Shown one piece after another: positions 45,690 to 54,990 of a DNA stretch of 64,000 nucleotides. The stretch's first letter is position 1. Every line of letters starts with the position of its first letter. The stretch lies in the NCBI GenBank assembly GCA_963666295.1, contig OY762707.1, forward strand, positions 1,116,001 through 1,180,000, read 5' to 3'. The position numbers and the translations under genes were made by a program. The stretch is from QZKY01 sp963666295 (GTDB taxonomy: Bacteria; Pseudomonadota; Gammaproteobacteria; Burkholderiales; Burkholderiaceae_D). Below the pieces are notes generated by a model that was not told the DNA's origin, ran no database searches, and saw nothing but the letters and a program-made list of their open reading frames with translations.

Positions 45690-46539
45690 ATCTCATGCCG
45701 TCATGGCCGGTATTTTTACCATTGGTTTACTGGCAGCCGCCATCTGGTTTGGCACCTGGCTAAATCGCGACCGTACGCAATATGTGCCCTATGAAATTGC
45801 GACCCAACTCTCAATTCCGGGCTTGAATCCACAAGCCGCTGTTCGCTACCGCGGCCTGAGCGTCGGCAAGGTCACGAAGATTTCGTTCGACCCGGAAGTG
45901 CCCGGTCAGGTGCTCATCCGCATCGCCATTCAGCCCGATACGCCAATCACCCAATCCACCTACGCCGCTTTAGGCTATCAGGGTGTCACTGGCATTGCCT
46001 ATGTCGAGTTGAACGACGACGGCAGCAAACCGAATCTGGTTATCAGCACCAGGGAAAAGATTGCGCGCATCATCATGCGACCCAGCCTGCTTGATCAGAT
46101 TCAAAATCAGGGCGTTGTCATCCTGGAGCAAACCAAAGCTCTGGGAGACCGCCTGAACCGGCTGTTCACCGAGAAAAACCAGAAAATTATTCTAAGCGCT
46201 TTTCGCGATGTAAGTAACGCGGCCAGGAAAATCGAGCACATTCCAAAACAGCTTGAACCGACACTGGCGCAACTGCCTGAAATGATGAAAAACGCGCAAA
46301 AGGCCTTGCTGGCCGTTGAGTCCGTTTCCGCAAAAATTGGCGCACTCAGCGCAAATGCCAACACCCAGACGCTGCCGCAAATAAACCGTCTGACACAGGA
46401 ATTCCGAACGTCTGTTCAGCTACTTAACCATACTTTGCAGCAACTTGACCGACAACCTCAAAGCCTCTTTTTTGGTAGCACCGGCCCAGCGCCTGGCCCG
46501 GGTGAGGAAGGCTTCGTTAATTCAGGGAGTGGAAAATGA
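45679..46539 (+). CDS. MlaD-like MCE-domain protein
   Basis: A 286-residue protein with one N-terminal membrane segment (about residues 8–27), one MCE domain (about 35–115; LNPQAAVRYRGLSVGKVTKI) and a long C-terminal helical part. MCE proteins form hexameric rings that carry lipids across the periplasm. ATG 45679 overlaps the ATPase stop by eleven bases; an earlier opening in that frame lies inside the ATPase gene. The C-terminus is Gly/Pro-rich. Confidence 0.9.
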   Translation: MENKSHAVMAGIFTIGLLAAAIWFGTWLNRDRTQYVPYEIATQLSIPGLNPQAAVRYRGLSVGKVTKISFDPEVPGQVLIRIAIQPDTPITQSTYAALGYQGVTGIAYVELNDDGSKPNLVISTREKIARIIMRPSLLDQIQNQGVVILEQTKALGDRLNRLFTEKNQKIILSAFRDVSNAARKIEHIPKQLEPTLAQLPEMMKNAQKALLAVESVSAKIGALSANANTQTLPQINRLTQEFRTSVQLLNHTLQQLDRQPQSLFFGSTGPAPGPGEEGFVNSGSGK

Positions 46540-47150
46540 AGCATCCGCGTTATCTCAAATTTGCCACGACATTCGCCCTTTTGATCGGCCTGGTTTCAGG
46601 CTGTGCTGTTCAGACACCACACATCGCACACTATGATTTTGGCTCTCCGCGACAAGCCGACCAGTCAAAAACCGACGACCTGAAAATGAAGCATATTCGC
46701 ATTGCGCGCATGGATGCCCCTGCATGGCTGAACAATCATTTTATTCACTATCGCCTCAACTACGATAATGAGCGGCAAATACGGCCGTATGCCAATAACC
46801 AGTGGGTTGCTCCCCCTGCGGATTTGTTCGAGCAGCGCTTGAAAGCCCGACTTGCCCGTACAGGCACCCTGGTTTTGTCCGAAACAAACAATCAGGTCTC
46901 TGCGCCAGCATTGCAGCTGGAAATTCTGGATTTCATTCAATTATTTGATGATGCAAATCATAGCCGTGCACAAATCAGCGTACGCATAACACTTTTCGAC
47001 CAGCAACTGCCACTGGCGCAGACGACTTTTGTTCGGCAACAAGTTGCGCCAACGCCTGACGCATCGGGCGGCGCACAAGCGCTGGCCGCCGCTACTGATG
47101 CTTTGATAGATGATTTACTTGTCTGGATCCAGGTGCAGACAACCAAATGA
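46536..47150 (+). CDS. ABC-type transport auxiliary lipoprotein (PqiC-like)
   Basis: A 204-residue lipoprotein with a signal peptide ending in LVSGC (Cys23). The mature part matches the auxiliary lipoprotein family of MCE transporters (IAHYDFG at the start; RLNYDNERQIRPYANNQWVAPP; closing segment AAATDALIDDLLVWIQ). It probably sits in the outer membrane and completes the lipid conduit of the three genes before it. Its start overlaps the MCE gene stop by four bases. Confidence 0.87.
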   Translation: MKHPRYLKFATTFALLIGLVSGCAVQTPHIAHYDFGSPRQADQSKTDDLKMKHIRIARMDAPAWLNNHFIHYRLNYDNERQIRPYANNQWVAPPADLFEQRLKARLARTGTLVLSETNNQVSAPALQLEILDFIQLFDDANHSRAQISVRITLFDQQLPLAQTTFVRQQVAPTPDASGGAQALAAATDALIDDLLVWIQVQTTK

Positions 47151-47291
47151 ACGGCGCCCCATGCAGCAAGCCAGGCAGATTAAAAAACCGGATAACGGGA
47201 ATCGACTTTCAGCAACAGGGATGCGGGTGTATCATGACTAAACTTTGTGCGATGTTTATGCCAACAATTCCTCAGATTTGTCCGACGACTC

Positions 47292-47915
47292 ATGAACCGC
47301 AAAACGCAATATTTTTTCCTTCATGGTGCAGCGGGTCAGCTCGAATGTGCCCTTGATCTACCTGAAACAGAACCCAAAGGTGTGGCACTGGTCGCCCATC
47401 CACACCCGCTTTTTGGCGGCACGATGGAAAACAAGGTCGTGCAAACGCTGGATCGCGCCTTTGTTGCGCTGGGTTATGTTGTTGCGCGCATGAATTTCCG
47501 CGGTGTCGGTCAATCGCAGGGCCAGCATGACGAAGGGCATGGCGAAACGGACGATATGGCCTTGCTGCTGGCACACATGAAGCAGCAATATCCGTCGCTA
47601 CCTGTATCATTGGCCGGCTTTTCGTTCGGCACCTACATTCAGGCGCAATTGCAGGCACGCATGGAAAAACAGGGCGAGCCACCGGTACGCATGATTCTGG
47701 TCAGCGCAACCGCGGGCAAATGGGATCCACCCGCTGTTCCGGAAAATACGGTTCTCGTACATGGGGAAAATGATGAGGTCATTCTTCTCAGTGATGTGCT
47801 GGACTGGGCACGGCCGCAAGACATTCCGGTCATTGTCATCCCTGGGTGTGATCACTTGTTTAATCGTAAACTGCCTCATTTAAGAGAAATCGTCACCACC
47901 TATTGGGGTACGTGA
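47292..47915 (+). CDS. Alpha/beta hydrolase
   Basis: A 207-residue hydrolase of the short type (related to KANL3/Tex30 and dienelactone-hydrolase-like proteins). Visible are VALVAHPHPLFGGTMENKVV near residue 30, the nucleophile elbow SLAGFSFGTYIQ (Ser in GFSFG), the acid region LVHGENDEVI and the histidine in GCDHLFNRKL. No signal peptide is seen. The substrate is unknown. The frame also opens at 47247; ATG 47292 begins just before the conserved region. Confidence 0.83.
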   Translation: MNRKTQYFFLHGAAGQLECALDLPETEPKGVALVAHPHPLFGGTMENKVVQTLDRAFVALGYVVARMNFRGVGQSQGQHDEGHGETDDMALLLAHMKQQYPSLPVSLAGFSFGTYIQAQLQARMEKQGEPPVRMILVSATAGKWDPPAVPENTVLVHGENDEVILLSDVLDWARPQDIPVIVIPGCDHLFNRKLPHLREIVTTYWGT

Positions 47916-47972
47916 TTCTAAAAACGATTTATCTATCAAGCAGGTATTTTTAGGAATATTTCCACTGAACTC

Positions 47973-49121
47973 ATGAATAAACTGATTTCCTTATTTGTCG
48001 CTGTCTTTTTACTTGTTTCATCTGCCCATGCAGAGTTACTGCAGGCGCCCGCCGTTGCAGCTGAATCCTGGTTACTGCTGGATATGAACAGTGGCCAGAT
48101 GTTGGCTTCCAGAAACCCTTACGACCGCACCGAACCTGCGTCTCTAACCAAACTGATGACCGCCTATATTGTCTTTGGCGCATTACGAAATGGCAAAGTT
48201 GATCTTGACCAAGAAGTCAACGTCTCGGAAAAGGCCTGGAAGGTGGAACCGGGCAGTTCCAGAATGTTTCTCGAACCCGGCAAGCCCGCGACCATTAACC
48301 AGCTTTTACTTGGCCTGATTGTTCAATCAGGAAACGACGCCGCCGTCGCGCTGGCAGAAGCTGTTGCCGGCGATGTGGATTCCTTTGTGGTCCTGATGAA
48401 CAAGGAAGCCGCGCGCATGGGCATGAGCGCAACCCGCTTTGCCAATCCGCACGGCTTACCGCATGAGAACAATTATTCAACTGCATACGATCTGGCGCTG
48501 CTGGGTGCGCACTTAATCTCTGATCACCCCGAGCTTTACAAAATGTATTCCGTCAAGGAATTCACCTACAACAAGATCAAACAAATCAATCGTAATCGTT
48601 TACTGTGGCTGGATCCCTCCGTGGATGGCCTGAAAACAGGCCACACCAAGGCAGCTGGGTACTGCCTGATTGCGTCTTCCAAGCGAAACGCCGGCACGGG
48701 AGATCGCCGCATGCTCACGGTTGTAATGGGCACCGCCTCCAATCAGGCTCGCACCAGTGAAAGTCTGAAATTGATGAACTGGGGTTTCAGAAATTTCGAC
48801 ACCATCAAACTGTATGAACGCAATCACGTCCTGACCGAGCTTGAAGTCTGGAAAGGATCAAAGGGGAAAGTGCGCGTCGGCTTCATGCACGACACCTATG
48901 TCACGGTTCCCACTGGCACCGCATCAAGGATGAAACCCGTTCTGGAATACAAAGACCTCATCCTTGCGCCCATCCAGCGCAACACCCAGATTGCCACGCT
49001 CAAACTAAATGTGGATGACAAAACGGTGGCTGAGTTGCCCGTTTATGCCCTTGAATCGGTCAATCATGCCAGCGTATTCGGGCGCGCATGGGATTCCATG
49101 ATGCTTTGGATCAAGCGATAA
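47973..49121 (+). CDS. dacC: D-alanyl-D-alanine carboxypeptidase (PBP5/6 type)
   Basis: A 382-residue exported penicillin-binding protein. The signal peptide ends near SAHA|ELL. Active-site motifs are SLTK in EPASLTKLMTAY, SGN in IVQSGNDAAVALAEA and KTG in DGLKTGHTKAAGYCL. The C-terminal all-beta domain ends in a short amphipathic helix that would tether it to the inner membrane (VFGRAWDSMMLWIKR). It trims the last D-alanine from peptidoglycan stems. DUF493 begins 16 bases later. Confidence 0.94.
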   Translation: MNKLISLFVAVFLLVSSAHAELLQAPAVAAESWLLLDMNSGQMLASRNPYDRTEPASLTKLMTAYIVFGALRNGKVDLDQEVNVSEKAWKVEPGSSRMFLEPGKPATINQLLLGLIVQSGNDAAVALAEAVAGDVDSFVVLMNKEAARMGMSATRFANPHGLPHENNYSTAYDLALLGAHLISDHPELYKMYSVKEFTYNKIKQINRNRLLWLDPSVDGLKTGHTKAAGYCLIASSKRNAGTGDRRMLTVVMGTASNQARTSESLKLMNWGFRNFDTIKLYERNHVLTELEVWKGSKGKVRVGFMHDTYVTVPTGTASRMKPVLEYKDLILAPIQRNTQIATLKLNVDDKTVAELPVYALESVNHASVFGRAWDSMMLWIKR

Positions 49122-49137
49122 GGAAGGAAAGAGGAGT

Positions 49138-49416
49138 ATGCAATCCATTTGCAGCACCGGCGCCCAGGTTGAATATCCCATTGAGGATTTCCCGATAAAA
49201 GTCGTAGGCATTGCGCACGATGATTTTGCGACATCCGTCACCGAAATCATCGTCCTGCATGCCCCGGAGTTTGTTTCGGAAGGTCTTTCGATACGCACAT
49301 CGTCCAAGGGGAATTATCTCAGTCTGACTGCGTCAATACGCGCTACCAGCAGAGCACAGCTAGAAAATCTTTACGGCGCGCTGAATGCGCTACCGATGGT
49401 CAAGATGGTTTTGTAA
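49138..49416 (+). CDS. DUF493 (YbeD/HP0495) family protein
   Basis: A 92-residue ferredoxin-like-fold protein. It matches the family in YPIEDFPIKVVGIAHDDF and RTSSKGNYLSLTASIRATSRAQL. The E. coli relative YbeD lies between dacA and lipB; here dacC is still upstream but lipB–lipA are about 46 kb away. The function is thought to relate to lipoate or cell-wall metabolism but is not settled. Its last 17 bases overlap the convergent DUF475 gene. Confidence 0.9.
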   Translation: MQSICSTGAQVEYPIEDFPIKVVGIAHDDFATSVTEIIVLHAPEFVSEGLSIRTSSKGNYLSLTASIRATSRAQLENLYGALNALPMVKMVL

Positions 49417-50425
49417 GCTGCTTGCGGTTCGCCATGATCGAGCTGCCAAGCGACGCAGCGATCAGCAATGCGCCCAAGATTCCCGTCACCGCCTCAGGGA
49501 TATGCCGCCCCGCACTGAGCAGCATCAGCACTGCGAGAGCACCGATAGCCCAAAAAGCACCGTGTTCGAGATAACGATAACGAATCAGCGTCCGGTTGCT
49601 CAGCAACAGCAAGGTAAAACTGCGCACGAACATCGCGCCGGCACCCAGCCCCAGCATGATAAGTACAAGATTGTGCGTCAAGGCAAAGGCACCGATCACG
49701 CCATCAAATGAGAAACTGGCATCAATCAGCTCCAGAAACAGGAATCCTCCAACTCCCTGCTTGACAAGCTGACGTCTTGTGCCCTCTTCATCTCCACCAA
49801 GCAGTGCGCCCAAGCCTTTGCTCAAGATATAAGTCACCACACCCCAGATACCAGCCTCAATGAATTGAGTCCGCATGAACCCTTCGAGAGGAACTGAGAA
49901 CAAGAGCAGCGTCGCCAATGTCAGCGCCGCTTCAATCGCTTCCATTTTTCCAAGCCGTGTCAAGGGCTCTTCAATCAGTCTCAGCCAATGTTCCGTCTTG
50001 TGACGCGCCACAAAAAAGCTGAAAAACACCATCATCAGGAAAGTTGCGCCAAAAGCCGCAATCTGGTGATGTGCGGATGACAGAATACGACTGTATTCAT
50101 CCGGCGAAAACAGGCCTATGTGAATCGTTTGCAATGGCCCAATGCCGCCCGCAAACGCCACGACGACAAGCGGAAAGATCAAGCGCATGCCAAATACGGC
50201 GATGACAATTCCCCATGTCATGAAACGGCGGCGCCAGACATCGTCCCACTCTTTCAGAATACCCGCATTAACAACGGCATTGTCAAAAGAAAGTGTGGTT
50301 TCCAGAACGGTCAGAAAAAGTACGGTCAATGCTGCAGACAAGCCGCCACAAAAGAAATAGGCGCCACCAACAGCAAGCACACAAAAAGCAAGCGAGCCAC
50401 CAAAAAAAGAAAGCGTGGATTTCAT
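49400..50425 (-). CDS. DUF475 TerC-like membrane protein
   Basis: A 341-residue inner-membrane protein with about nine hydrophobic segments. The TerC/Alx-type acidic signatures occur twice, ETTLSFDNAVVNAG in the first half and ELIDASFSFDGVIGAFAL in the second. These aspartates probably bind or move a divalent metal such as manganese. The exact substrate is not known. It lies downstream of the HPF-like and Bax-inhibitor-like genes on the same strand. Its 3' end overlaps the convergent DUF493 gene by 17 bases. Confidence 0.88.
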   Translation of the reverse strand: MKSTLSFFGGSLAFCVLAVGGAYFFCGGLSAALTVLFLTVLETTLSFDNAVVNAGILKEWDDVWRRRFMTWGIVIAVFGMRLIFPLVVVAFAGGIGPLQTIHIGLFSPDEYSRILSSAHHQIAAFGATFLMMVFFSFFVARHKTEHWLRLIEEPLTRLGKMEAIEAALTLATLLLFSVPLEGFMRTQFIEAGIWGVVTYILSKGLGALLGGDEEGTRRQLVKQGVGGFLFLELIDASFSFDGVIGAFALTHNLVLIMLGLGAGAMFVRSFTLLLLSNRTLIRYRYLEHGAFWAIGALAVLMLLSAGRHIPEAVTGILGALLIAASLGSSIMANRKQLTKPS

Positions 50426-50460
50426 CTGTCTATTTTACCGGCTCTATTGGATTGGCGCGA

Positions 50461-51153
50461 TCAGTCTGAACTGCCCACCACGCCCAGGATATGCAAGAGG
50501 CTTGTAAACAGGTTAAACAGCGACACAAACAGGCTCACCGTCGCCATGATGTAGTTGGTTTCGCCGCCACGCACAATCATGTTGGTCTGAAACATGATCA
50601 TCCCGGACATCAGCAATACAAATATCGAAGAAACCGCCAGCGACAGCGCTGGAATCTGGAGAAAAATTGCCGCCAGCGCAGCAAGAAATGCCACCAAAAT
50701 CCCCGTGGACAACATGCCGCCCAAAAAGGAAAGATCTCTTTTCGCAACGAGTGCATAGCCCGACATCAGCATGAAGATCATGGCTGTGGAACCCAGCGCC
50801 ATCATGACGGTCATGCCGCCATTTGGCAATTTCAGGTAAAGCCCGATAATCGGCCCCAGCGTATAGCCCATAAAACCTGTCAGCGCCAAAGTCCACGCCA
50901 CCCCAGCGCCGCTGGTTCGGTTTTTGTTCACCATGTATAGCAAGCCAAAATAGCCAACCAGCGTAATGATCAGCCCTGGATGCGGCAATTGCAGCATCAA
51001 CGAGGCACCAGCCGTAACCGCACTGAATGCCAGACACATCGACAGCAGCATGTAGGTATTGCGCAAAACGCGGCGAGCGGCCGCGTCCATTGGTACCTTT
51101 ACCGTGGTCACGCCCGGGGCATTGCTGCGCCAGGCGCCAAAACGCTTATCCAT
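50461..51153 (-). CDS. Bax inhibitor-1/YccA family membrane protein
   Basis: A 230-residue inner-membrane protein with seven predicted segments and the family features RNTYMLLSMCLAFSAVTAGA at the start and the aspartate pair near SLFNLFTSLLHILGVVGSSD at the end. Relatives (YccA) bind and modulate FtsH or act as pH-sensitive calcium leaks. It starts 20 bases after the HPF-like gene. Confidence 0.9.
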   Translation of the reverse strand: MDKRFGAWRSNAPGVTTVKVPMDAAARRVLRNTYMLLSMCLAFSAVTAGASLMLQLPHPGLIITLVGYFGLLYMVNKNRTSGAGVAWTLALTGFMGYTLGPIIGLYLKLPNGGMTVMMALGSTAMIFMLMSGYALVAKRDLSFLGGMLSTGILVAFLAALAAIFLQIPALSLAVSSIFVLLMSGMIMFQTNMIVRGGETNYIMATVSLFVSLFNLFTSLLHILGVVGSSD

Positions 51154-51173
51154 CTCTCATCTCCTCGGAACCG

Positions 51174-51524
51174 TTAGTAAGCGATCCGGCGCAAAACCGA
51201 AACGTTAACCGGCGGAATTTCGTTCGCACGCTCAAGCACTTTTTCAACAGCGCGTGAGGCGCGCTGCGTAGCACGATCTATGGCTTTCGTTATATTGGCT
51301 CCAACTTCCGTCACAATAACATTCGGCAAGCCGGGCAATTTGAGATGAATCTGGCAGCGCTTGTCGCGCCCGCCTCGCAGGGGGCCATTCAGGTCAGTGA
51401 GGCGCACGGTCACAAAGTGAATGCTGTCCAGCGCATGACTTAGAGCGTGCTCCAGACGGTCTTCGATATATTGACGCAATGACTGGCTCGCGTCGATGCC
51501 TTTGGCAATAATAGTCGGTGTCAT
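51174..51524 (-). CDS. HPF/RaiA-family ribosome-associated protein
   Basis: A 116-residue small basic protein. It shows the fold of hibernation-promoting factors: IIAKGIDASQSLRQYIEDRLEHAL, then VTVRLTDLNGPLRGGRDKRC, and AIDRATQRASRAVEKVLER. The strand pattern suits binding in the 30S decoding channel, but the sequence is a divergent member without a C-terminal dimerisation domain. It is divergent from the LysR gene. Confidence 0.8.
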   Translation of the reverse strand: MTPTIIAKGIDASQSLRQYIEDRLEHALSHALDSIHFVTVRLTDLNGPLRGGRDKRCQIHLKLPGLPNVIVTEVGANITKAIDRATQRASRAVEKVLERANEIPPVNVSVLRRIAY

Positions 51525-51624
51525 CAGAAACTCCTGCTTCTTTTCTAGTAGTTTGAATCTTACGCACTTTCTCTTTTTAGAAAAAGCGAAGATAATTGCA
51601 TTATTACTTCGAAAAAACAGAAGA

Positions 51625-52527
51625 ATGAAAAACGCCAGCCTTAACTTTCGTCACCTCTACTATTTCTGGGTTGTTGCCAAGGAAGGCGGCGTAACCGCAG
51701 CCGCTCGACGGCTAGGGGTGGCCGTGCAAACCATCAGCATGCAGATCTCACAACTGGAAAAATCGCTTGGAAAAGCATTGCTCGCCCCACAGGGCAGGCG
51801 CCTTGTTCTGACCGAAGCTGGTCAGATGGCGCTCGGCTACGCAGATCAGATTTTTCTACTGAGCGAGCAAATGCAGGACTCGCTCAACGAAACCGATGTC
51901 AACAACAGCATGCGGCTGAATGTCGGGATTTCCGATTCTTTGCCCAAGTTAACGGCTTATCGCTTGCTGGAATCCGCGCTGCGTTTGCCAAAGCGTGTTC
52001 GGCTTTCCTGCCATGACGGTACCTTTGAATCCTTGCTGGCCGATCTTGCCTTGCATAAATTTGATGTTGTCCTGACGGATCGTCCGGTCAGTTCCACACC
52101 CAATCTCAGGGTTTACAGCCATCCTCTGGGGGAAGGACAAGTCATGTTGTATGGCGTTGCAGAACTTGCTGAACGTTACATGTCTGATTTTCCTGCCTGC
52201 CTGAACGGCGCACCCCTGCTTTTGCCGACACGCAACAATGCTTTGCGTGGCAGGCTTGATCAATGGTTTGAGTTGCAAAACGTCCGCCCTGATATTGTCG
52301 GTGAATTTGAAGACAGCGCCTTGTTGAAAACTTTCGGGCGTACGGGACTTGGCCTGTTCCCCGCGCCATTGGCCCTGGCCGCCGATATCAAAGCGCAATT
52401 CAATTCCATCCCGGTGGGTGAAATTAGCGAAGTAAGCGAGCAATTCTTTGCCATTTCAACCGAATTAAAAATTCGGCACCCTGCTGTCGAAGCCATATTG
52501 GCTGACTCGCGGATGGATAAGAATTAA
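51625..52527 (+). CDS. LysR-family regulator, NhaR-like
   Basis: A 300-residue regulator. The N-terminal winged helix (LNFRHLYYFWVVAKEGGVTAAARRLGV) resembles NhaR, the sodium-responsive activator of nhaA. The effector domain (about 90–295) is complete. No antiporter gene is adjacent; the nearest neighbours are the divergent HPF-like gene and the convergent c-di-GMP gene, so its target is unknown. The frame runs back to 51496, but ATG 51625 starts the conserved part. Confidence 0.85.
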   Translation: MKNASLNFRHLYYFWVVAKEGGVTAAARRLGVAVQTISMQISQLEKSLGKALLAPQGRRLVLTEAGQMALGYADQIFLLSEQMQDSLNETDVNNSMRLNVGISDSLPKLTAYRLLESALRLPKRVRLSCHDGTFESLLADLALHKFDVVLTDRPVSSTPNLRVYSHPLGEGQVMLYGVAELAERYMSDFPACLNGAPLLLPTRNNALRGRLDQWFELQNVRPDIVGEFEDSALLKTFGRTGLGLFPAPLALAADIKAQFNSIPVGEISEVSEQFFAISTELKIRHPAVEAILADSRMDKN

Positions 52528-52559
52528 GGGCTGGGTCGCAACTGCCGACTCCGTGAGCG

Positions 52560-54437
52560 CTACACGCGAATTCCTTTGCTTAATAACTGCTTGAGAGATT
52601 CTGGAGGTAGCGGCCTGGAAAAATAGAATCCCTGAAATATTTGGCAACCATTCTGTAATAAAAACAATAATTGCTCCTTGGTTTCCACACCTTCGGCCAC
52701 CACAGAAAGGCCCAGGCTTTTTGCCATTGAGATAATCGCATTGACAAGCCCCTCTCCTTCTCCTGGCACATCCTGAACAAAGCTTCTGTCAATCTTGAGA
52801 TTCTGGATCGGGAAACGCTTGAGATAAGCCAGTGATGAGTAACCGGTTCCAAAATCATCCACAGAAATCCCGACGCCCATATGTTGAATTTTGAGCAGCA
52901 TATCAATGTTCGCTGTAATATTTTCCATCATATTCCCTTCCGTAATTTCCAGTATCAGATGCGAAGGGGGGATGTTTGCCTGCTCTATGACGGTGCGAAT
53001 ATCACTAATCAGCGATGGTGCCTTGAATTGACGAGGCGACAGATTAACGGATACATGCAAAGACTCGTGGCCGGCATCGTGCCACGCCTTCATTTGCTCG
53101 CAAGCTGTTTGCAATACCCATTTCCCGATTTCAATAATCAGACCACTGTCTTCTGCAATCGGTATGAATTCTCCTGGCGATATGTCCCCAATTTCCTTGT
53201 TGCGCCAACGCAGCAAGGCTTCAACGCCGACAATCCGGCCTGTCAGCCCCTCCACCTGCGGTTGGTATACGAGAGTCAGTTCTTCACGTTTGATCGCCTG
53301 ACGCAACAAGCGCTCCAACTGCATGCGCCTTTGCGTTTTTTCATCCATTTCCTGGCAAAAGGAGGCATAGGTGTTTTTACCACTTTGCTTTGCAGCATAC
53401 ATCGCTGTATCCGCCTTGCGCATCAGTTCATGAACATCCTGGGCATCTACTGGATAGACACTTCCTCCGGCACTTGCCGTCACGAAGTATTCATGCTCCT
53501 GATAACGGATTGGCAATGCCAGTTGCTGCAACAATTTTTCAGCAATCTCTTCAAAATTGCCAGATGCCTTGCCAATTCCACGCAAGATCACAACAAATTC
53601 ATCCCCGCCTATGCGACACAAAATATCGTTGTGACCCAGAATCTCCTGAAAACGTCGTGAAACAATCCTGAGGACTTCATCTCCCGCCTGATGGCCTGAA
53701 ATGTCATTCACATTTTTAAAATCATCAAGATCAATCATGATGAGCCCAACCTGCGTGCTCTTCTCTTGAGCGCTACGCAAGGCCCAATTCAGCTCCTTCA
53801 GAAAAGCACGCCGATTAGGGAGTGCCGTTACGGAATCTGTATGTGCCAGATAATCCAGATGAGACTCTGCCGTACTTACCGCCACTTTCATGCGCGACAA
53901 GAAGATATCCACGACATACAGCGCACCCACGGAAACCGCCAGTATGATCCCAATATAACTGAGTAGCTGGCGATAGAATCTGTTCAGACTTTGATTGACC
54001 ACAACCGATCCAACTACGCGGTCACCCTTTTTCACCGCTTCGTGCACGTCCAGATGCGTTAAATGCCACTCGTATCCATTTTCCTTGAGCGTTTCGGTGG
54101 TTGTTGATATTTCAGCTTCCGTCGATCGCTGGAATACCGCCAGCAATTTTCCTTTAGATGAATACAAGGCTGCCGATTCAACATTTGGGGAAGCCTTCAG
54201 TGACGCCAGTATTTCCTTGCCAGCTACGGCATCTTCAAACATTAATGCCGCATTGCTGTTCGCAGCGACCATTTTTGCCTGAACGATTGCATCGTCAACC
54301 CGGGAACCAACCATGATATAAGCCAGAATAATGATGAGCAGCATGCTGGAGACCAGCAATGTCGAACCGGCCGCGAGCATGCGATTGCGTGCCTGAGAAT
54401 GCCTTCTATGCAAAAATTGAATAGACGACTTATCCAT
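52560..54437 (-). CDS. CHASE8–GGDEF–EAL membrane protein (YfiN-like)
   Basis: A 625-residue inner-membrane protein. Two membrane segments (about 24–45 and 160–185) enclose a periplasmic CHASE8-type sensor domain (ANSNAALMFEDAVAGKEILASL). The GGDEF domain is intact (CRIGGDEFVVIL), but the inhibitory site is lost (GHND in place of RxxD). The EAL domain is intact (GVEALLRWRN, LEITEGNMM, DDFGTGYSSLAYL, AEGVET). It may therefore both make and degrade c-di-GMP. Its ATG overlaps the YfiR stop by one base (TGATG), so it is coupled to YfiR, which in Pseudomonas represses YfiN. Confidence 0.92.
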   Translation of the reverse strand: MDKSSIQFLHRRHSQARNRMLAAGSTLLVSSMLLIIILAYIMVGSRVDDAIVQAKMVAANSNAALMFEDAVAGKEILASLKASPNVESAALYSSKGKLLAVFQRSTEAEISTTTETLKENGYEWHLTHLDVHEAVKKGDRVVGSVVVNQSLNRFYRQLLSYIGIILAVSVGALYVVDIFLSRMKVAVSTAESHLDYLAHTDSVTALPNRRAFLKELNWALRSAQEKSTQVGLIMIDLDDFKNVNDISGHQAGDEVLRIVSRRFQEILGHNDILCRIGGDEFVVILRGIGKASGNFEEIAEKLLQQLALPIRYQEHEYFVTASAGGSVYPVDAQDVHELMRKADTAMYAAKQSGKNTYASFCQEMDEKTQRRMQLERLLRQAIKREELTLVYQPQVEGLTGRIVGVEALLRWRNKEIGDISPGEFIPIAEDSGLIIEIGKWVLQTACEQMKAWHDAGHESLHVSVNLSPRQFKAPSLISDIRTVIEQANIPPSHLILEITEGNMMENITANIDMLLKIQHMGVGISVDDFGTGYSSLAYLKRFPIQNLKIDRSFVQDVPGEGEGLVNAIISMAKSLGLSVVAEGVETKEQLLFLLQNGCQIFQGFYFSRPLPPESLKQLLSKGIRV

Positions 54438-54985
54438 CAATACACACGCCTTGCCAAACGAAGCAATTTCGAACTTATAAGCAAACCCGTTTCCTGTGCC
54501 GACTTCAGGTCAACATCAAACACCATTTGATCGCCGCTGCGCTCCAACAGGATCATGATGCCTTCGCGACCGATCTGTGCATCGTCTGAAATGGTCAACG
54601 TGCTAGTTCCGGTTATTTTCTTCTTGATCTCTGACCAGCGGTGCCCATCCAGGTGGTCTAAATACAGGGCATGGCATTGTTGCAAGTCCTGATCATTGCC
54701 CTTCAGCGCTTTCACTCTCAATTGCCGGTAATTCACGAATTTCCCGCTTAAGGCAAATAAGGATTTACTCATTTCGCTGGCCGGATTAACGCACAAAGTG
54801 ATCTCTTTGCTGTTTGCCATCATCTGTTCGGGCCACTCTGTAAATATCATGAAGTTATAGGTAAATGCCGCTTTTAGCAGACTCTCTTTTACCGGCTGCG
54901 CAAAAAGCATGGCAGGGAGAGTCAGGCCACAAATGGCCAGTACCCATTTCCTTAAGTTCCCCCGCGTGCTTTTTACTCTGTTCAT
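54437..54985 (-). CDS. YfiR-family (DUF4154) periplasmic protein
   Basis: A 182-residue exported protein with a signal peptide ending near LFAQ (residue 30). The mature part matches YfiR/DUF4154: VKESLLKAAFTYNFMIFTEW, then VNYRQLRVKAL, QQCHALYLDHL and a closing DVDLKSAQETGLLISSKLL. YfiR binds the periplasmic part of YfiN and silences it until released. It starts five bases after the receptor gene and overlaps the diguanylate cyclase gene by one base. Confidence 0.88.
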   Translation of the reverse strand: MNRVKSTRGNLRKWVLAICGLTLPAMLFAQPVKESLLKAAFTYNFMIFTEWPEQMMANSKEITLCVNPASEMSKSLFALSGKFVNYRQLRVKALKGNDQDLQQCHALYLDHLDGHRWSEIKKKITGTSTLTISDDAQIGREGIMILLERSGDQMVFDVDLKSAQETGLLISSKLLRLARRVY

Positions 54986-54990
54986 GGCTT

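Noticed and set aside
52881..53660. A 259-codon open frame opposite the GGDEF/EAL gene
   Set aside because: It is complementary to intact GGDEF and EAL motifs and has no start signal of its own.
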